Of a DNA stretch of 54,410 nucleotides, positions 1-8,522 are shown piece after piece. Below the pieces are notes generated by a model that was given only the letters and a program-made list of their open reading frames with translations, had not been told where the DNA came from and searched no databases. Within the stretch, counting starts at the first letter, position 1; the number at the start of each line of letters is the position of its first letter. The position numbers and the translations under genes were made by a program. This DNA comes from Paracoccaceae bacterium (GTDB lineage Bacteria > Pseudomonadota > Alphaproteobacteria > Rhodobacterales > Rhodobacteraceae), in assembly GCA_007128135.1 (NCBI GenBank), contig SKYA01000073.1, forward strand, positions 1 through 54,410, given 5' to 3'.

Positions 1-294
1 ATGTCTTTTCAGCAGCGCCCTTGGCACTGGGGCTCTGACGGATCGAGCCCGATGCAGCGCGCCCAGCGCGCGGGCTATCGTGGGTCCGTTATCGGCGAGT
101 TGATCTCGGAAACCTTCGAGACCGAATTCGAGACAGTCAACGCCTGGATGCTCGAAGCCGAAACGCGTCAGGTCATCCTCGACCGACGCGCCGGGGAAAT
201 GGGAGTCGGCTGGCATCAGGATGACAATGGCAAGTTGTGGTGGGTCGTGGTTCTGGGCGAACCGGCCGCAGGCGTACAGATGGCCGGGTTCTGA
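1..294 (+). CDS. CAP (SCP/PR1-like) domain protein, C-terminal part
   Basis: The reading frame is open from the first base of the window, so the gene very probably begins upstream and the ATG at position 1 is an internal methionine. The visible 97 residues match the second half of a bacterial CAP domain: an alpha-helical segment ending in ETEFETVNAWMLEAETRQVIL, then a short strand, GVGWH, and a tryptophan-rich final strand (KLWWVVVLGEP). Such proteins are usually secreted or periplasmic and their biochemical role in bacteria is poorly defined. The N-terminal signal peptide that would show export lies outside the window. The gene ends in TGA and is followed by a clear hairpin terminator. Family assignment is fairly secure; no function beyond the fold is claimed. 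Confidence 0.7.
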   Translation: MSFQQRPWHWGSDGSSPMQRAQRAGYRGSVIGELISETFETEFETVNAWMLEAETRQVILDRRAGEMGVGWHQDDNGKLWWVVVLGEPAAGVQMAGF

Positions 295-321
295 CAGGTC
301 CTGCCCTTGCGCACGAACAAG

Positions 322-345
322 GCCGCGCCCTGAGGCGCGGCTTTT
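322..345 (+). terminator. Intrinsic terminator after the CAP-domain gene
   Basis: A perfect 8-bp stem (GCCGCGCC at 322-329, GGCGCGGC at 334-341) encloses the loop CTGA and is followed by TTTT at 342-345. It lies between the end of the CAP gene and the end of trpA, which converge. The T-run favours termination of the plus-strand gene; the hairpin could also serve trpA less efficiently. Confidence 0.6.
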
Positions 346-351
346 CGCGTT

Positions 352-1143
352 TCAGCCGCGATGCGCGCCCTCCGCGAGGCTGCGCACATAGCCCAGCACA
401 TCGGCCAGTGTCTTGCCTGCGGCGATTTCCTTGACGATGGCAGAGCCCACGACGCAACCATCCGCCACCCGCGCAATGGATTCTGCCGTTTCAGGGGTGG
501 AGATGCCGAATCCCACGATCACCGGCAGGTCCGTGGCCGCCTTGATGCGAGCGACCTCGGGGCCGACATCCGCAGCCTGTGCCATCGCCGCTCCCGTGAT
601 GCCGGTGATCGAGACATAATAGACAAAGCCCGACGTGTTCTGGAGTACCTTGGGCAGGCGCCTGGCATCCGTGGTGGGCGTGGCAAGGCGGATGAAGTTC
701 AACCCCGCATCCTGTGCGGGCAGGCACAGTTCGCTGTCTTCTTCGGGGGGTAGGTCCACCACAATCAGCCCGTCGACTCCGGCTGCCTTCGCATCGGACA
801 GAAACCGCGGAACGCCGCGATTGTATATCGGGTTGTAATACCCCATCAGGACAATCGGCGTATCGGTATCGCCTTCACGGAATCGGCGCACCATCTCGAG
901 GGTCTTTTCCAGCGTCTGCCCGCCTTCGAGCGCGCGCTGTCCGGCAAGCTGGATCGTGGGACCATCAGCCATCGGGTCGGTAAAGGGAACGCCAAGTTCG
1001 ATGATATCGACTCCGGCACCGGGCAGTCCCTGCATCACCGAAAGCGAGGTCTCGAAATCCGGATCGCCTCCCATGATATAGGCGACAAAGGCCTTGCGCC
1101 TCTTGGCGCTCAGCTTGGAAAATGTGGTGTCGATACGGGTCAT
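352..1143 (-). CDS. trpA: Tryptophan synthase alpha subunit
   Basis: TrpA cleaves indole-3-glycerol phosphate to indole and glyceraldehyde 3-phosphate; indole passes to the TrpB subunit for the last step of tryptophan synthesis in the cytoplasm. The 263-residue product has the family's usual length. The catalytic pair is visible: Glu49 in [11 protein letters not shown] and Asp60 in PMADGP. The phosphate-binding end of the TIM barrel is also present (VIVGFGIS, then GCVVGSAIV). I chose the ATG at 1143 because the preceding in-frame residues do not resemble TrpA and the protein starts [11 protein letters not shown] as usual. trpB is not in the window. It is divergent from the CopD-like gene, with 86 bp between the two starts. 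Confidence 0.95.
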   Translation of the reverse strand: MTRIDTTFSKLSAKRRKAFVAYIMGGDPDFETSLSVMQGLPGAGVDIIELGVPFTDPMADGPTIQLAGQRALEGGQTLEKTLEMVRRFREGDTDTPIVLMGYYNPIYNRGVPRFLSDAKAAGVDGLIVVDLPPEEDSELCLPAQDAGLNFIRLATPTTDARRLPKVLQNTSGFVYYVSITGITGAAMAQAADVGPEVARIKAATDLPVIVGFGISTPETAESIARVADGCVVGSAIVKEIAAGKTLADVLGYVRSLAEGAHRG

Positions 1144-1229
1144 GGGCGCGTCCTTTTTGCCTTGTTTGCAATGCCGGGATGCGAAACGCAATGGCTTGCG
1201 TTCGGCAGGCCAAAGAGTCATCAGGGCGC

Positions 1230-1643
1230 ATGGATTGGATCAAGGTGCTGCACATTCTCTGCGTCATGGGGTGGATGACCTCCATCTTTGCCGTGCCTCG
1301 TGCACTGATCTACTGGAAGCGCGAATATGTAAGGATCGGCGAGTTCGGGCCGCTGGGGGATCTGACCGTCAGGCTTTATCGGTTCTCGGCGGGGCTTGCG
1401 GTTATTGCGCTGCTCTCCGGGCTTTGGCTGGGCTGGCAGATCTGGGCCTGGGCACCCTGGGTTCTGCTGAAACTCGCGATGGTGGCATTGCTGGCCGCGC
1501 ATTACGTCTGGACCGGGGTTCTGGTGCTTCGCGCGCGGCGCGGCGAGTTTCGCGAAAGTGACTTCTGGCTTCGGGTCTTCAATGAAATCAGTGTGCTGGG
1601 AGCGATTGCGGTGTTGTGGGTCGTGGTGTTCAAGCCCTTCTGA
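1230..1643 (+). CDS. CopD/HemJ-like four-helix membrane protein
   Basis: A 137-residue membrane protein with about four hydrophobic segments (roughly residues 1-22, 47-68, 71-95 and 116-136). The first helix carries [14 protein letters not shown] and the third [18 protein letters not shown]. This pattern is shared by CopD-family proteins and HemJ-type protoporphyrinogen oxidases, where histidines in these helices bind haem. Each helix here keeps one histidine. HemJ proteins usually have a YH pair after the first helix, but here the sequence reads IYWKRE, so I do not call it hemJ. The ATG at 1230 is the first that gives a sensible N terminus; the larger frame from 1122 overlaps the trpA start. 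ychF follows 62 bp downstream on the same strand. Confidence 0.65.
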   Translation: MDWIKVLHILCVMGWMTSIFAVPRALIYWKREYVRIGEFGPLGDLTVRLYRFSAGLAVIALLSGLWLGWQIWAWAPWVLLKLAMVALLAAHYVWTGVLVLRARRGEFRESDFWLRVFNEISVLGAIAVLWVVVFKPF

Positions 1644-1705
1644 AAACCGCTTTCCCCGGCTTGCGCTTTCGGCCTAAAGAGAGCGCCAGAGAACCGGAGG
1701 GTGAC

Positions 1706-2803
1706 ATGGGTTTCAAGATGGGGATTGTGGGTCTGCCGAATGTGGGCAAATCCACGCTGTTCAACGCGCTGACCAGAACCGCTGCCGCGCAGGCCGCGAA
1801 TTTTCCGTTCTGCACGATAGAGCCGAATGTAGGCGATGTCGCGGTGCCGGATGCGCGCTTGCCGAAGCTCGCGAAGATTGCCAGTTCGCGCGAGGTGATC
1901 CCGACGCGCATGACCTTCGTCGATATCGCCGGGCTGGTGCGCGGAGCGTCGAAGGGCGAGGGGCTCGGCAACCAGTTCCTCGCCAATATCCGCGAGGTCG
2001 ATGCCATTGCCCATGTGCTGCGCTGCTTCGTCGATGACGATGTGACCCATGTCGAGGGACGCATTGACCCGGTCGCCGATGCCGAGACGATCGAGACCGA
2101 ACTGATGATCGCGGATATGGAATCGATCGAGAGGCGACTGGCGAATCTCTCGCGCAAGCTGCGGGGCGGTGACAAGGAGGCGCTCGAGCAGGACCGCCTG
2201 CTGCGTCGTGCGCTGGAGGCGCTGGACGCAGGCAGGCCCGCCCGCACGATCACGGTGGCAGAGGAGGAGCGCAAGGCTTGGCGGATGCTGCAACTGCTGA
2301 CCGCCAAGCCCGTGCTCTTTGTCTGCAATGTCGAGGAAAGTTCCGCCGCCACGGGCAATGCGCTGTCAGATCGCGTGGCAGAGATGGCGGCGGCGCAAGG
2401 GGCAGCCCATGTGGTGATCTCGGCGCAGATCGAGGAAGAGATCAGTCAGCTTGATGCCGAGGAAGCTGCAATGTTCCTGGCCGAGATGGGGCTGGAGGAG
2501 CCCGGCCTCGACCGGTTGATCCGCGCGGGCTATCAGCTGCTTGGACTGCAGACGTTTTTCACGGTCGGCCCCAAGGAGGCCCGTGCCTGGACCATCCCGA
2601 AGGGGACTTTGGCTCCACAGGCGGCCGGGGTCATTCACGGCGATTTCGAGCGCGGCTTCATACGCGCAGAGACGGTCGCCTATGACGATTACATCACCCA
2701 TGACGGCGAGGCAGGCGCGAAGGAGGCGGGCAAGTTCCGGGTCGAAGGCAAAGGATACGAGGTCAGGGACGGGGATGTGCTGCACTTCTTGTTCAACGCC
2801 TGA
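1706..2803 (+). CDS. ychF: Redox-regulated ribosome-binding ATPase YchF
   Basis: YchF is a universally conserved Obg-family P-loop protein that prefers ATP and binds the ribosome; it is linked to oxidative stress control and translation fidelity. The 365-residue product begins MGFKMGIVGLPNVGKST, with Walker A at residues 9-17. It continues with NFPFCTIEPNVG (switch I), FVDIAGLVRGASKGEGLGN (switch II), a coiled-coil insertion near residues 130-200, and a C-terminal TGS domain starting at about residue 281 (LGLQTFFTVGPKEARAWTI). The usual NKxD guanine motif reads CNVEE, as expected for an ATP-specific YchF. The start at 1706 is preceded by GGAGG at 1696-1700. Confidence 0.97.
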   Translation: MGFKMGIVGLPNVGKSTLFNALTRTAAAQAANFPFCTIEPNVGDVAVPDARLPKLAKIASSREVIPTRMTFVDIAGLVRGASKGEGLGNQFLANIREVDAIAHVLRCFVDDDVTHVEGRIDPVADAETIETELMIADMESIERRLANLSRKLRGGDKEALEQDRLLRRALEALDAGRPARTITVAEEERKAWRMLQLLTAKPVLFVCNVEESSAATGNALSDRVAEMAAAQGAAHVVISAQIEEEISQLDAEEAAMFLAEMGLEEPGLDRLIRAGYQLLGLQTFFTVGPKEARAWTIPKGTLAPQAAGVIHGDFERGFIRAETVAYDDYITHDGEAGAKEAGKFRVEGKGYEVRDGDVLHFLFNA

Positions 2804-2917
2804 TCGCCCTTTCGGCGGGTTTCCGTTTCCTGTCGCCTGACAACATTCCCCGGGCCTTGCGCGCATCTGTCGTGCTCGCGTCCTGTGCGCACCCAGCGCC
2901 ATCGCGTCTGTTCGGAC

Positions 2918-2952
2918 TTGACATACAAGGCCCGAAACGATCCCTATTGGGA
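2918..2952 (+). promoter_or_regulatory. Possible promoter/operator upstream of the TAXI receptor gene
   Basis: A perfect TTGACA hexamer (2918-2923) lies 102 bp before the TAXI gene. No good -10 element stands at 16-18 bp; CCTATT at 2943-2948 is 19 bp away. A small inverted repeat, TCCC-TATT-GGGA (2941-2952), overlaps that -10 position and could be an operator. The call rests on these two patterns only. Confidence 0.3.
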
Positions 2953-3025
2953 ACGTGCATGCGGGCGGCTCAAGCCGCACCGACACTGCAACGCCAAAAA
3001 GAGAACACAACCTAGGGAGGTCTCA

Positions 3026-4000
3026 ATGCGTGTTTCGAATTGCGTGGCGCTCGCCGCCGCTTCAGTCATATCCGTTTCCATGGCCCAGGCACAGGATCGC
3101 GACGGCTGGCCATCGGATCTGACCGTCGGCACGGCGAGTCAGGGCGGGGTGTATTTCGTCTATGGAAATGGCCTTGCTTCCTTCATTTCGGAAGAACTTG
3201 GCATCAATGCCAGCGGCGAGGTGACTGGTGGCCCGGTGCAGAACGTGACCCTGCTGCAGATGCAGGAGCATGATATCGGTCTTGTGACCATGGGGCCGAT
3301 GTATGAGGCATGGATCGGCGAGAGCGAACTTGCCCCGGGCCTGCCGCATACCGATGTGCGCGCGCTGTTCCCGATGTATGAAACGCCCTTCCAGGGCATC
3401 GCTCTGTGCAGCCAGAACATCACCTCTGTCGGGGATCTGGCCGGCAAGCGTGTCAGTGTTGGCCCCGCGGGCGGGACGCCCGGAACCTACTGGCCGCGCA
3501 TTCTGGAGGCACTGGATGTCAGTGCAACCGTCTCCTTTGCGGGTGCTGCTGATGCTGCCAGCCAGTTGCAGGACGGGCTGATCGATGCCTTTGTCTTCGC
3601 TGCTGGCCTGCCGATCGGGGCCTTCTCGCAGATTGCAGCCGAATCCGATGCCTGCCCCTTCGCGTTCAGCGAAGAGGAGCATGCGGCAGTACTCGAAGCT
3701 TTCCCAGAAGTGTCGAATTTCACGATTCCTGCCGGTACCTACACTGTGCAGGCCGAGGATCAGAATTCGGTCGCGATGTGGAACTTCGCCGTGGTTCATG
3801 CCGACATGCCCGACAGTCTGGCCTACGAAATCACCAGACTGGTGATGGAAAACAATGACCGCATGCTTCAGATCCATGCAGCCGCTGTTGCCACCCTGCC
3901 CGAGAACTATGTCAACAACAGCTTCCTGCCCTTCCATCCCGGAGCCGTGCGCTGGTTCGAGGAAAACGGGTTCGAGATTTCCGAAGACCTGAGAGGCTGA
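3026..4000 (+). CDS. TAXI-family TRAP transporter solute-binding protein
   Basis: This is the periplasmic receptor of a TRAP uptake system. The 324-residue product has a cleavable signal peptide (residues 1-22, ending SMAQA before QDRDG). The mature part opens with the TAXI hallmark LTVGTASQGGVYFVYG and has a later glycine-rich segment, RVSVGPAGGTPGTYWPRIL, and a C-terminal NSFLPFHPGAVRWFEENG. Family members bind small organic anions such as glutamate or other carboxylates; the ligand here is unknown. The start at 3026 follows a strong AGGGAGG. A hairpin terminator separates it from the fused permease gene, consistent with the receptor being made in excess. Confidence 0.9.
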   Translation: MRVSNCVALAAASVISVSMAQAQDRDGWPSDLTVGTASQGGVYFVYGNGLASFISEELGINASGEVTGGPVQNVTLLQMQEHDIGLVTMGPMYEAWIGESELAPGLPHTDVRALFPMYETPFQGIALCSQNITSVGDLAGKRVSVGPAGGTPGTYWPRILEALDVSATVSFAGAADAASQLQDGLIDAFVFAAGLPIGAFSQIAAESDACPFAFSEEEHAAVLEAFPEVSNFTIPAGTYTVQAEDQNSVAMWNFAVVHADMPDSLAYEITRLVMENNDRMLQIHAAAVATLPENYVNNSFLPFHPGAVRWFEENGFEISEDLRG

Positions 4001-4023
4001 GACTGACAGACGTACAACAAAAC

Positions 4024-4049
4024 AAAAGGCCGCCCTCGCGCGGCCTTTT
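4024..4049 (+). terminator. Hairpin terminator/attenuator between TRAP receptor and permease
   Basis: A perfect 10-bp inverted repeat, AAAAGGCCGC (4024-4033) and GCGGCCTTTT (4040-4049), with loop CCTCGC. The A/T ends give a U-tract on either strand. It sits 23 bp after the receptor stop codon and 47 bp before the permease start, so it probably ends most transcripts and lets a fraction continue. Confidence 0.6.
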
Positions 4050-4096
4050 GCCAAAAGGTTCGGGCCGCGTTTCGAGACATTAACAGGGACAGGGCG

Positions 4097-6508
4097 ATGG
4101 CATCACAACAGACTGATCCGGCCATCGAGGCCGAAAGGCTTCTGGGCGACAAGGCACCTGACAATATCGCCGAAGGCGTTGACCGCGAGATCGTCATGTC
4201 CAACCAGCGCGTGCCACCGGGCGTTCTGGGGATGGTGATCGTATCGGCCTGTATCGTCTATACAGCCTTTCATATCGTGGCGATGAACCTCTATCCGCTC
4301 GAGACATGGGTGTATCGCCTCAGCCATGTCACGGGGGGGCTGATACTCGGCTTTCTTCTGTTTTCCGCCACAGTCTTTCCTGAAGGTGCTGACGACAGCA
4401 AGTCGCGTTCACTGCCGGAACTGGTGCTGGTGGGGCTGGCTGCAATCGGAGTCGGTGTCGCGCTCCTGCAGATCATCGTTGCGGTGGCAAGCGGCAATCT
4501 GATCGCCATGGGTGCACCGCCCGACCAGATGAAATACACATTCGGCTGGCCGTTGATCACGGGCACGACGCTCGCCCTGCTGGCGAGCTGGCTCTTTCCC
4601 TGCCGTGACCGCGCGCGCATTGCCCTGGCCGACATCATCCTGGCCTTTGCAGCACTTGCGGTTGGCATTTATATCATTGCCCATGCAGGGTTTCTGCGCA
4701 ATCGCGCCGGGGTGTTTCCGCATGTCAACGACATGTATGCCGCGATCGCAGGAATCGTCCTGATTCTTGAACTGACCCGCCGCCTTGCCGGGCTTGCACT
4801 GGTGGTGATCGTGGCGGTGTTCATTGCCTATGGCTTTCTCGGGCCGTGGCTGCCGGGTTTCCTGAACCATCGCGGCTATAGCCCCGAGCGCTTCTTCGCG
4901 CGCATCTATACCGATATTGGTGTTCTGGGCCCGACCACAGCGGTATCCTCGACCTATATCATCCTGTTCATAACATTCGCCGCCTTCCTGCAGGCTAGCC
5001 GTGTGGGTGAATACTTCATCAACTTCGCCTTTGCCGCTGCCGGGGGCACGCGCGGCGGCCCTGCCAAGGTTGCGATCTTCGGGTCGGGTCTGATGGGGAT
5101 GATCAACGGCACGTCGGCGGGCAATGTGGTGTCCACAGGGTCGCTGACCATCCCGCTGATGAAGAAAGTAGGCTACCGGCCCCAGACCGCCGCCTCGGTC
5201 GAGGCGGCCGCCTCTTCTGGCGGGCAGATCCTGCCGCCGATCATGGGCGCGGGCGCGTTCATCATGGCAGAGATCACGGGCATCCAGTACCGCGAGATCG
5301 TGATCGCGGCAATCATTCCGGCGCTTCTCTACTTCCTTTCGGTCTATTTCATGGTGGACAAGGAGGCGCTTAAGAAAGGCATGAAGGGCCTGCCGCGCGC
5401 GGCACTGCCGAAATTCCGCGACATGGCGAAACAGGTCTATCTCTTCATCCCCATCATCATGCTGATCGGTGCACTCTACGTTGGCTATTCGGTGATCCGC
5501 GCGGGCACTTACGCCATGATCGCCGCATTCGCGGTCAGTTACATCCGTATCGTGACTGACGGGCGCGAGGATGGCATCCAGAATCATCTCATGGGGCTTG
5601 TGCTGTGCGTGCTGGCCGTCATGCCGCTTGTCGTGGCAGGGCAGATCTTGACCCAGGGATGGGGTGACGGAACGACAATGCAGTTGGTGGTCTCGGTCAT
5701 CATCAGCGTCGTGTCGATTGCGGGCATCGTGATGACGTTGCGCACGAATTCGCGGCTTGCAGGGGGAATTGCCAAGGCTGTCGAGCATTTCCGCATGATC
5801 CCCTATGCGCTGGAGATCGCCGCGAAGATGTCGCTGCAACTTGTGGCGGTCTGTGCGGCGGCGGGAGTGATCGTGGGCATCATTGCCATAACCGGCATCG
5901 GCGTGCGGCTCTCGGGCGTGTTGATGGCGATCGCGGGGCAAAGCCAGTTGCTGGCGCTGTTCTTTGCGATGTGTGTCGCGATCATCCTCGGCATGGGAAT
6001 GCCCACCACGGCGGCCTATGCTGTGGCGGCCTCTGTCATCGCACCTGGGCTGATCCGCATGGGGATCGAGCCGCTGACGGCGCATTTCTTCATCTTCTAC
6101 TACGCGGTCATGTCGGCCATCACGCCGCCTGTGGCGCTCGCGGCCTATGCAGGTGCTGCGATCGCCCAATCGGACCCGATGAAGACCAGCGTGGAAGCCT
6201 TCAAGATCGGCCTTGCCGCCTTTGTCGTGCCGTTCATGTTCTTCTACAGCTCTTCCCTGCTGATGCAGGGTGAGGCACTGGAAATCGTGCATGTCTTCAT
6301 CACGGCCAGCCTCGGCATCTACCTGCTGGCCTCGGCGGTGCAGGGCTGGCTCTTTGGTACGATCAACTGGCTCCTGCGCGCGATCGTGGGCGTTGCCGCG
6401 CTGGCCATGATCGCAGGGGGCTGGACATCTGATCTGATCGGGCTGGCGGTCGCGGGGGCAGTGTTCCTCCATCAGCGCGGGTTGCAGCGTCGCGAAAACA
6501 CCGCCTGA
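4097..6508 (+). CDS. TRAP transporter fused permease (DctQ-DctM type)
   Basis: An 803-residue inner-membrane protein that joins the small DctQ-like and large DctM-like TRAP subunits, as usual for systems with a TAXI receptor. It uses an ion gradient to move the receptor-bound substrate into the cell. The N-terminal 40 residues are hydrophilic, followed by roughly 18 or more hydrophobic segments. Family landmarks are INGTSAGNVVSTGSLTIP and SSGGQILPPIMGAGAF (about residues 335-395) and, in the second half, GMGMPTTAAYAVAASVIAPG (about residues 632-653) followed by ITPPVALAAYAGAAIA. The start at 4097 is preceded by GGGACAGGGCG. It forms a two-gene system with the TAXI receptor upstream. Confidence 0.93.
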   Translation: MASQQTDPAIEAERLLGDKAPDNIAEGVDREIVMSNQRVPPGVLGMVIVSACIVYTAFHIVAMNLYPLETWVYRLSHVTGGLILGFLLFSATVFPEGADDSKSRSLPELVLVGLAAIGVGVALLQIIVAVASGNLIAMGAPPDQMKYTFGWPLITGTTLALLASWLFPCRDRARIALADIILAFAALAVGIYIIAHAGFLRNRAGVFPHVNDMYAAIAGIVLILELTRRLAGLALVVIVAVFIAYGFLGPWLPGFLNHRGYSPERFFARIYTDIGVLGPTTAVSSTYIILFITFAAFLQASRVGEYFINFAFAAAGGTRGGPAKVAIFGSGLMGMINGTSAGNVVSTGSLTIPLMKKVGYRPQTAASVEAAASSGGQILPPIMGAGAFIMAEITGIQYREIVIAAIIPALLYFLSVYFMVDKEALKKGMKGLPRAALPKFRDMAKQVYLFIPIIMLIGALYVGYSVIRAGTYAMIAAFAVSYIRIVTDGREDGIQNHLMGLVLCVLAVMPLVVAGQILTQGWGDGTTMQLVVSVIISVVSIAGIVMTLRTNSRLAGGIAKAVEHFRMIPYALEIAAKMSLQLVAVCAAAGVIVGIIAITGIGVRLSGVLMAIAGQSQLLALFFAMCVAIILGMGMPTTAAYAVAASVIAPGLIRMGIEPLTAHFFIFYYAVMSAITPPVALAAYAGAAIAQSDPMKTSVEAFKIGLAAFVVPFMFFYSSSLLMQGEALEIVHVFITASLGIYLLASAVQGWLFGTINWLLRAIVGVAALAMIAGGWTSDLIGLAVAGAVFLHQRGLQRRENTA

Positions 6509-6517
6509 GGCGCAAAT

Positions 6518-6534
6518 GGGCGTCATGCACGCCC
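6518..6534 (+). terminator. Weak hairpin after the TRAP permease gene
   Basis: GGGCGT (6518-6523) and ACGCCC (6529-6534) form a 6-bp stem with loop CATGC, 9 bp after the permease stop. There is no T-run, so termination would be inefficient or Rho-assisted. Confidence 0.25.
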
Positions 6535-6642
6535 TGGCAAGGGCGACGCCGAGTATTGGCGCGGCCCTTGCGCTCTGGTTCCCCTTGCCCGGAGTTTGGC
6601 TATACTGGCCCTGCAAGATAGCGGCGGGAGGCGAGGCAGCGC

Positions 6643-8463
6643 ATGGACAAGCAGCAGCAGTTTCACATCTGGTACTGGATCGCGGCTTTCCTGTTGCTGC
6701 TGGCCTTTCAGAACATGTGGTCGCAAGCCACGGTGACCGAGCGCATTCCCTACAGCCAGTTCCTGGAGTTTCTGGAGGAGGACCGCATCGCCTCGGTACA
6801 GGTGCGTGCGGAAAGCATCTCTGGGCGCTATCGCCAACCGATTGACGGGCGCACGCATTTCGTCACCAATATCGTTCCCTCCGACCTGACCCGGCGACTT
6901 GAAGCCAGCGGCGCGGAATTCGATGGCACGGTCGAGAATACCGCGATCGGCGCAATCCTTTCGTGGGTATTGCCCGTCGTGCTGATCTTCGGCATCTGGG
7001 TGTTTTTCTTCCGGCGTATCATAGAGCGGCAGGGCATGGGCGGCATGATGAATGTCGGCAAGTCCAAGGCCAAGGTCTATGTCGAGCGTGATACGGGGGT
7101 GACCTTTGATGATGTGGCCGGCATTGATGAGGCCAAGGCGGAATTGCAGGAGGTTGTATCCTTCCTGAAGGAGCCCGACATCTATGGCCGCCTTGGCGCG
7201 CGCCTGCCCAAGGGGATCTTGCTGACGGGTCCTCCCGGCACAGGCAAGACGCTGGTTGCCCGAGCGATTGCAGGCGAAGCGGGCGTGCCGTTCTTTTCCA
7301 TCTCCGGCTCGGAGTTTGTCGAGATGTTCGTAGGGGTGGGGGCGGCGCGGGTGCGGGATCTGTTCGATCAGGCCCGCAAGGCCGCGCCCTGCATCATCTT
7401 CATCGACGAACTGGATGCGATGGGCAAGAAGCGCGGGCTTTCAGCCATGGGCGGCGGGCATGATGAGAAGGAGCAGACGCTGAACCAGCTGCTGACCGAA
7501 CTGGACGGGTTCGACCCGCGCGAGGGAATCGTGCTGCTCGCCGCCACCAACCGCCCCGAAATCCTTGACCCGGCGCTGATGAGGGCGGGGCGTTTCGACC
7601 GTCAGGTTCTGATCGACCGGCCAGACAAGACAGGCCGGGCGGCAATCCTGAAAGTGCATCTGCGAAAGGTCAAGCATGAGGGATTGGATCTGGACGCCGT
7701 GGCCGCGCTGACACCGGGCTTCACCGGGGCCGAGATTGCCAATCTGGTCAACGAGGCGGCCATACAGGCCACACGGCGTGGCGGTGACCGGGTGACAATG
7801 GAAGATATCACCGCGGGGCTGGAGCGCATCGTTGCGGGGCTGGAGCGCAAGGGGCGGCTTCTGAACCCGGCCGAACGTCATGCCGTGGCCGTGCATGAGA
7901 TGGGCCATGCGCTGGCAGCGGCCTCGATTCCCGGGGCGGACCCGGTGCACAAGGTCTCGATCATCCCGCGGTCCATCGGGGCGCTGGGCTATACGATGCA
8001 GCGCCCGACCGAGGACCGTTTCCTGATTACACGCGCCGATCTCGAAAGCCGCATGATGGTGTTGCTGGCCGGGCGCGCCGCCGAGGACCTGGTGCTGGGC
8101 GAGATATCGACCGGTGCGGCCGATGATCTGGCCCGCGTCACCGACATTGCGCGGCAGGTCGTCACGCGCTTCGGGATGCACCCGGCACTGGGGCAGGCGG
8201 TTCTGGAACCCGAGCGCGGCGGGTTTCTGGGCGAGGATCGCTTTGCATTTACACCGCGTGACCATTCCGAGGAGACAGCGCGCGAAGTCGATCTGGCCGT
8301 GCGTGACCTGATCGACCGGGCCTATATCCGCGCAAAGGCATTGCTCGCAGCGCGACGGGCCGACCTGGATGCGGGGACCGGGTTGCTTCTGGAGCGCGAG
8401 ACGATCACGCCAGAGGATTTTCCGGCGCTCAAGGGCAAGGCGCCGCCGCAGGCGGCCGAATAG
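6643..8463 (+). CDS. ftsH: FtsH-family ATP-dependent zinc metalloprotease (short paralogue)
   Basis: A membrane-anchored AAA+ protease that extracts and degrades membrane and regulatory proteins. The 606-residue product has two transmembrane helices (about residues 8-24 and 103-124) around a small periplasmic domain. The AAA module has Walker A GPPGTGKT (196-203), the FVG pore loop in [15 protein letters not shown], and Walker B FIDELD with Asp255/Glu256. The protease domain has the zinc site HEMGH (418-422), with a third ligand expected at Asp494/Asp495 in GAADDL. The product ends shortly after the protease domain and lacks the long acidic tail common in the main FtsH, so it is probably a second copy. 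The start at 6643 follows GGGAGGCGAGG. It ends 59 bp before the convergent methyltransferase gene. Confidence 0.92.
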   Translation: MDKQQQFHIWYWIAAFLLLLAFQNMWSQATVTERIPYSQFLEFLEEDRIASVQVRAESISGRYRQPIDGRTHFVTNIVPSDLTRRLEASGAEFDGTVENTAIGAILSWVLPVVLIFGIWVFFFRRIIERQGMGGMMNVGKSKAKVYVERDTGVTFDDVAGIDEAKAELQEVVSFLKEPDIYGRLGARLPKGILLTGPPGTGKTLVARAIAGEAGVPFFSISGSEFVEMFVGVGAARVRDLFDQARKAAPCIIFIDELDAMGKKRGLSAMGGGHDEKEQTLNQLLTELDGFDPREGIVLLAATNRPEILDPALMRAGRFDRQVLIDRPDKTGRAAILKVHLRKVKHEGLDLDAVAALTPGFTGAEIANLVNEAAIQATRRGGDRVTMEDITAGLERIVAGLERKGRLLNPAERHAVAVHEMGHALAAASIPGADPVHKVSIIPRSIGALGYTMQRPTEDRFLITRADLESRMMVLLAGRAAEDLVLGEISTGAADDLARVTDIARQVVTRFGMHPALGQAVLEPERGGFLGEDRFAFTPRDHSEETAREVDLAVRDLIDRAYIRAKALLAARRADLDAGTGLLLERETITPEDFPALKGKAPPQAAE

Positions 8464-8522
8464 AGGCGTGCGAGTCGACGGGAGCGTTTTTTCCGCAGGC
8501 GCGAACAGATCAGAAGCGCCCT

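Noticed and set aside
2805-2822. CGCC/GGCG hairpin after ychF as a terminator
   Set aside because: Only four pairs and a mixed tail (GGGTTTCC); not distinguishable from chance.
6569-6606. TATACT (6601-6606) as the -10 of an ftsH promoter
   Set aside because: The only good -35 candidates are at 10 bp (TTGCCC) or 26 bp (TTGCGC), outside the normal spacing.
4409-6616. 735-residue open frame on the minus strand opposite the TRAP permease gene
   Set aside because: Its translation is His/Arg/Asp-rich and low in recognisable motifs, typical of an antisense shadow in GC-rich DNA, while the plus strand encodes a clear TRAP permease.
8487-8520. T6 run and GGCGC/GCGCC pair between ftsH and the first mttB-like gene as a terminator
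   Set aside because: The T-run precedes rather than follows the stem on the plus strand, and the 5-bp stem has a 13-base loop; too weak to call.
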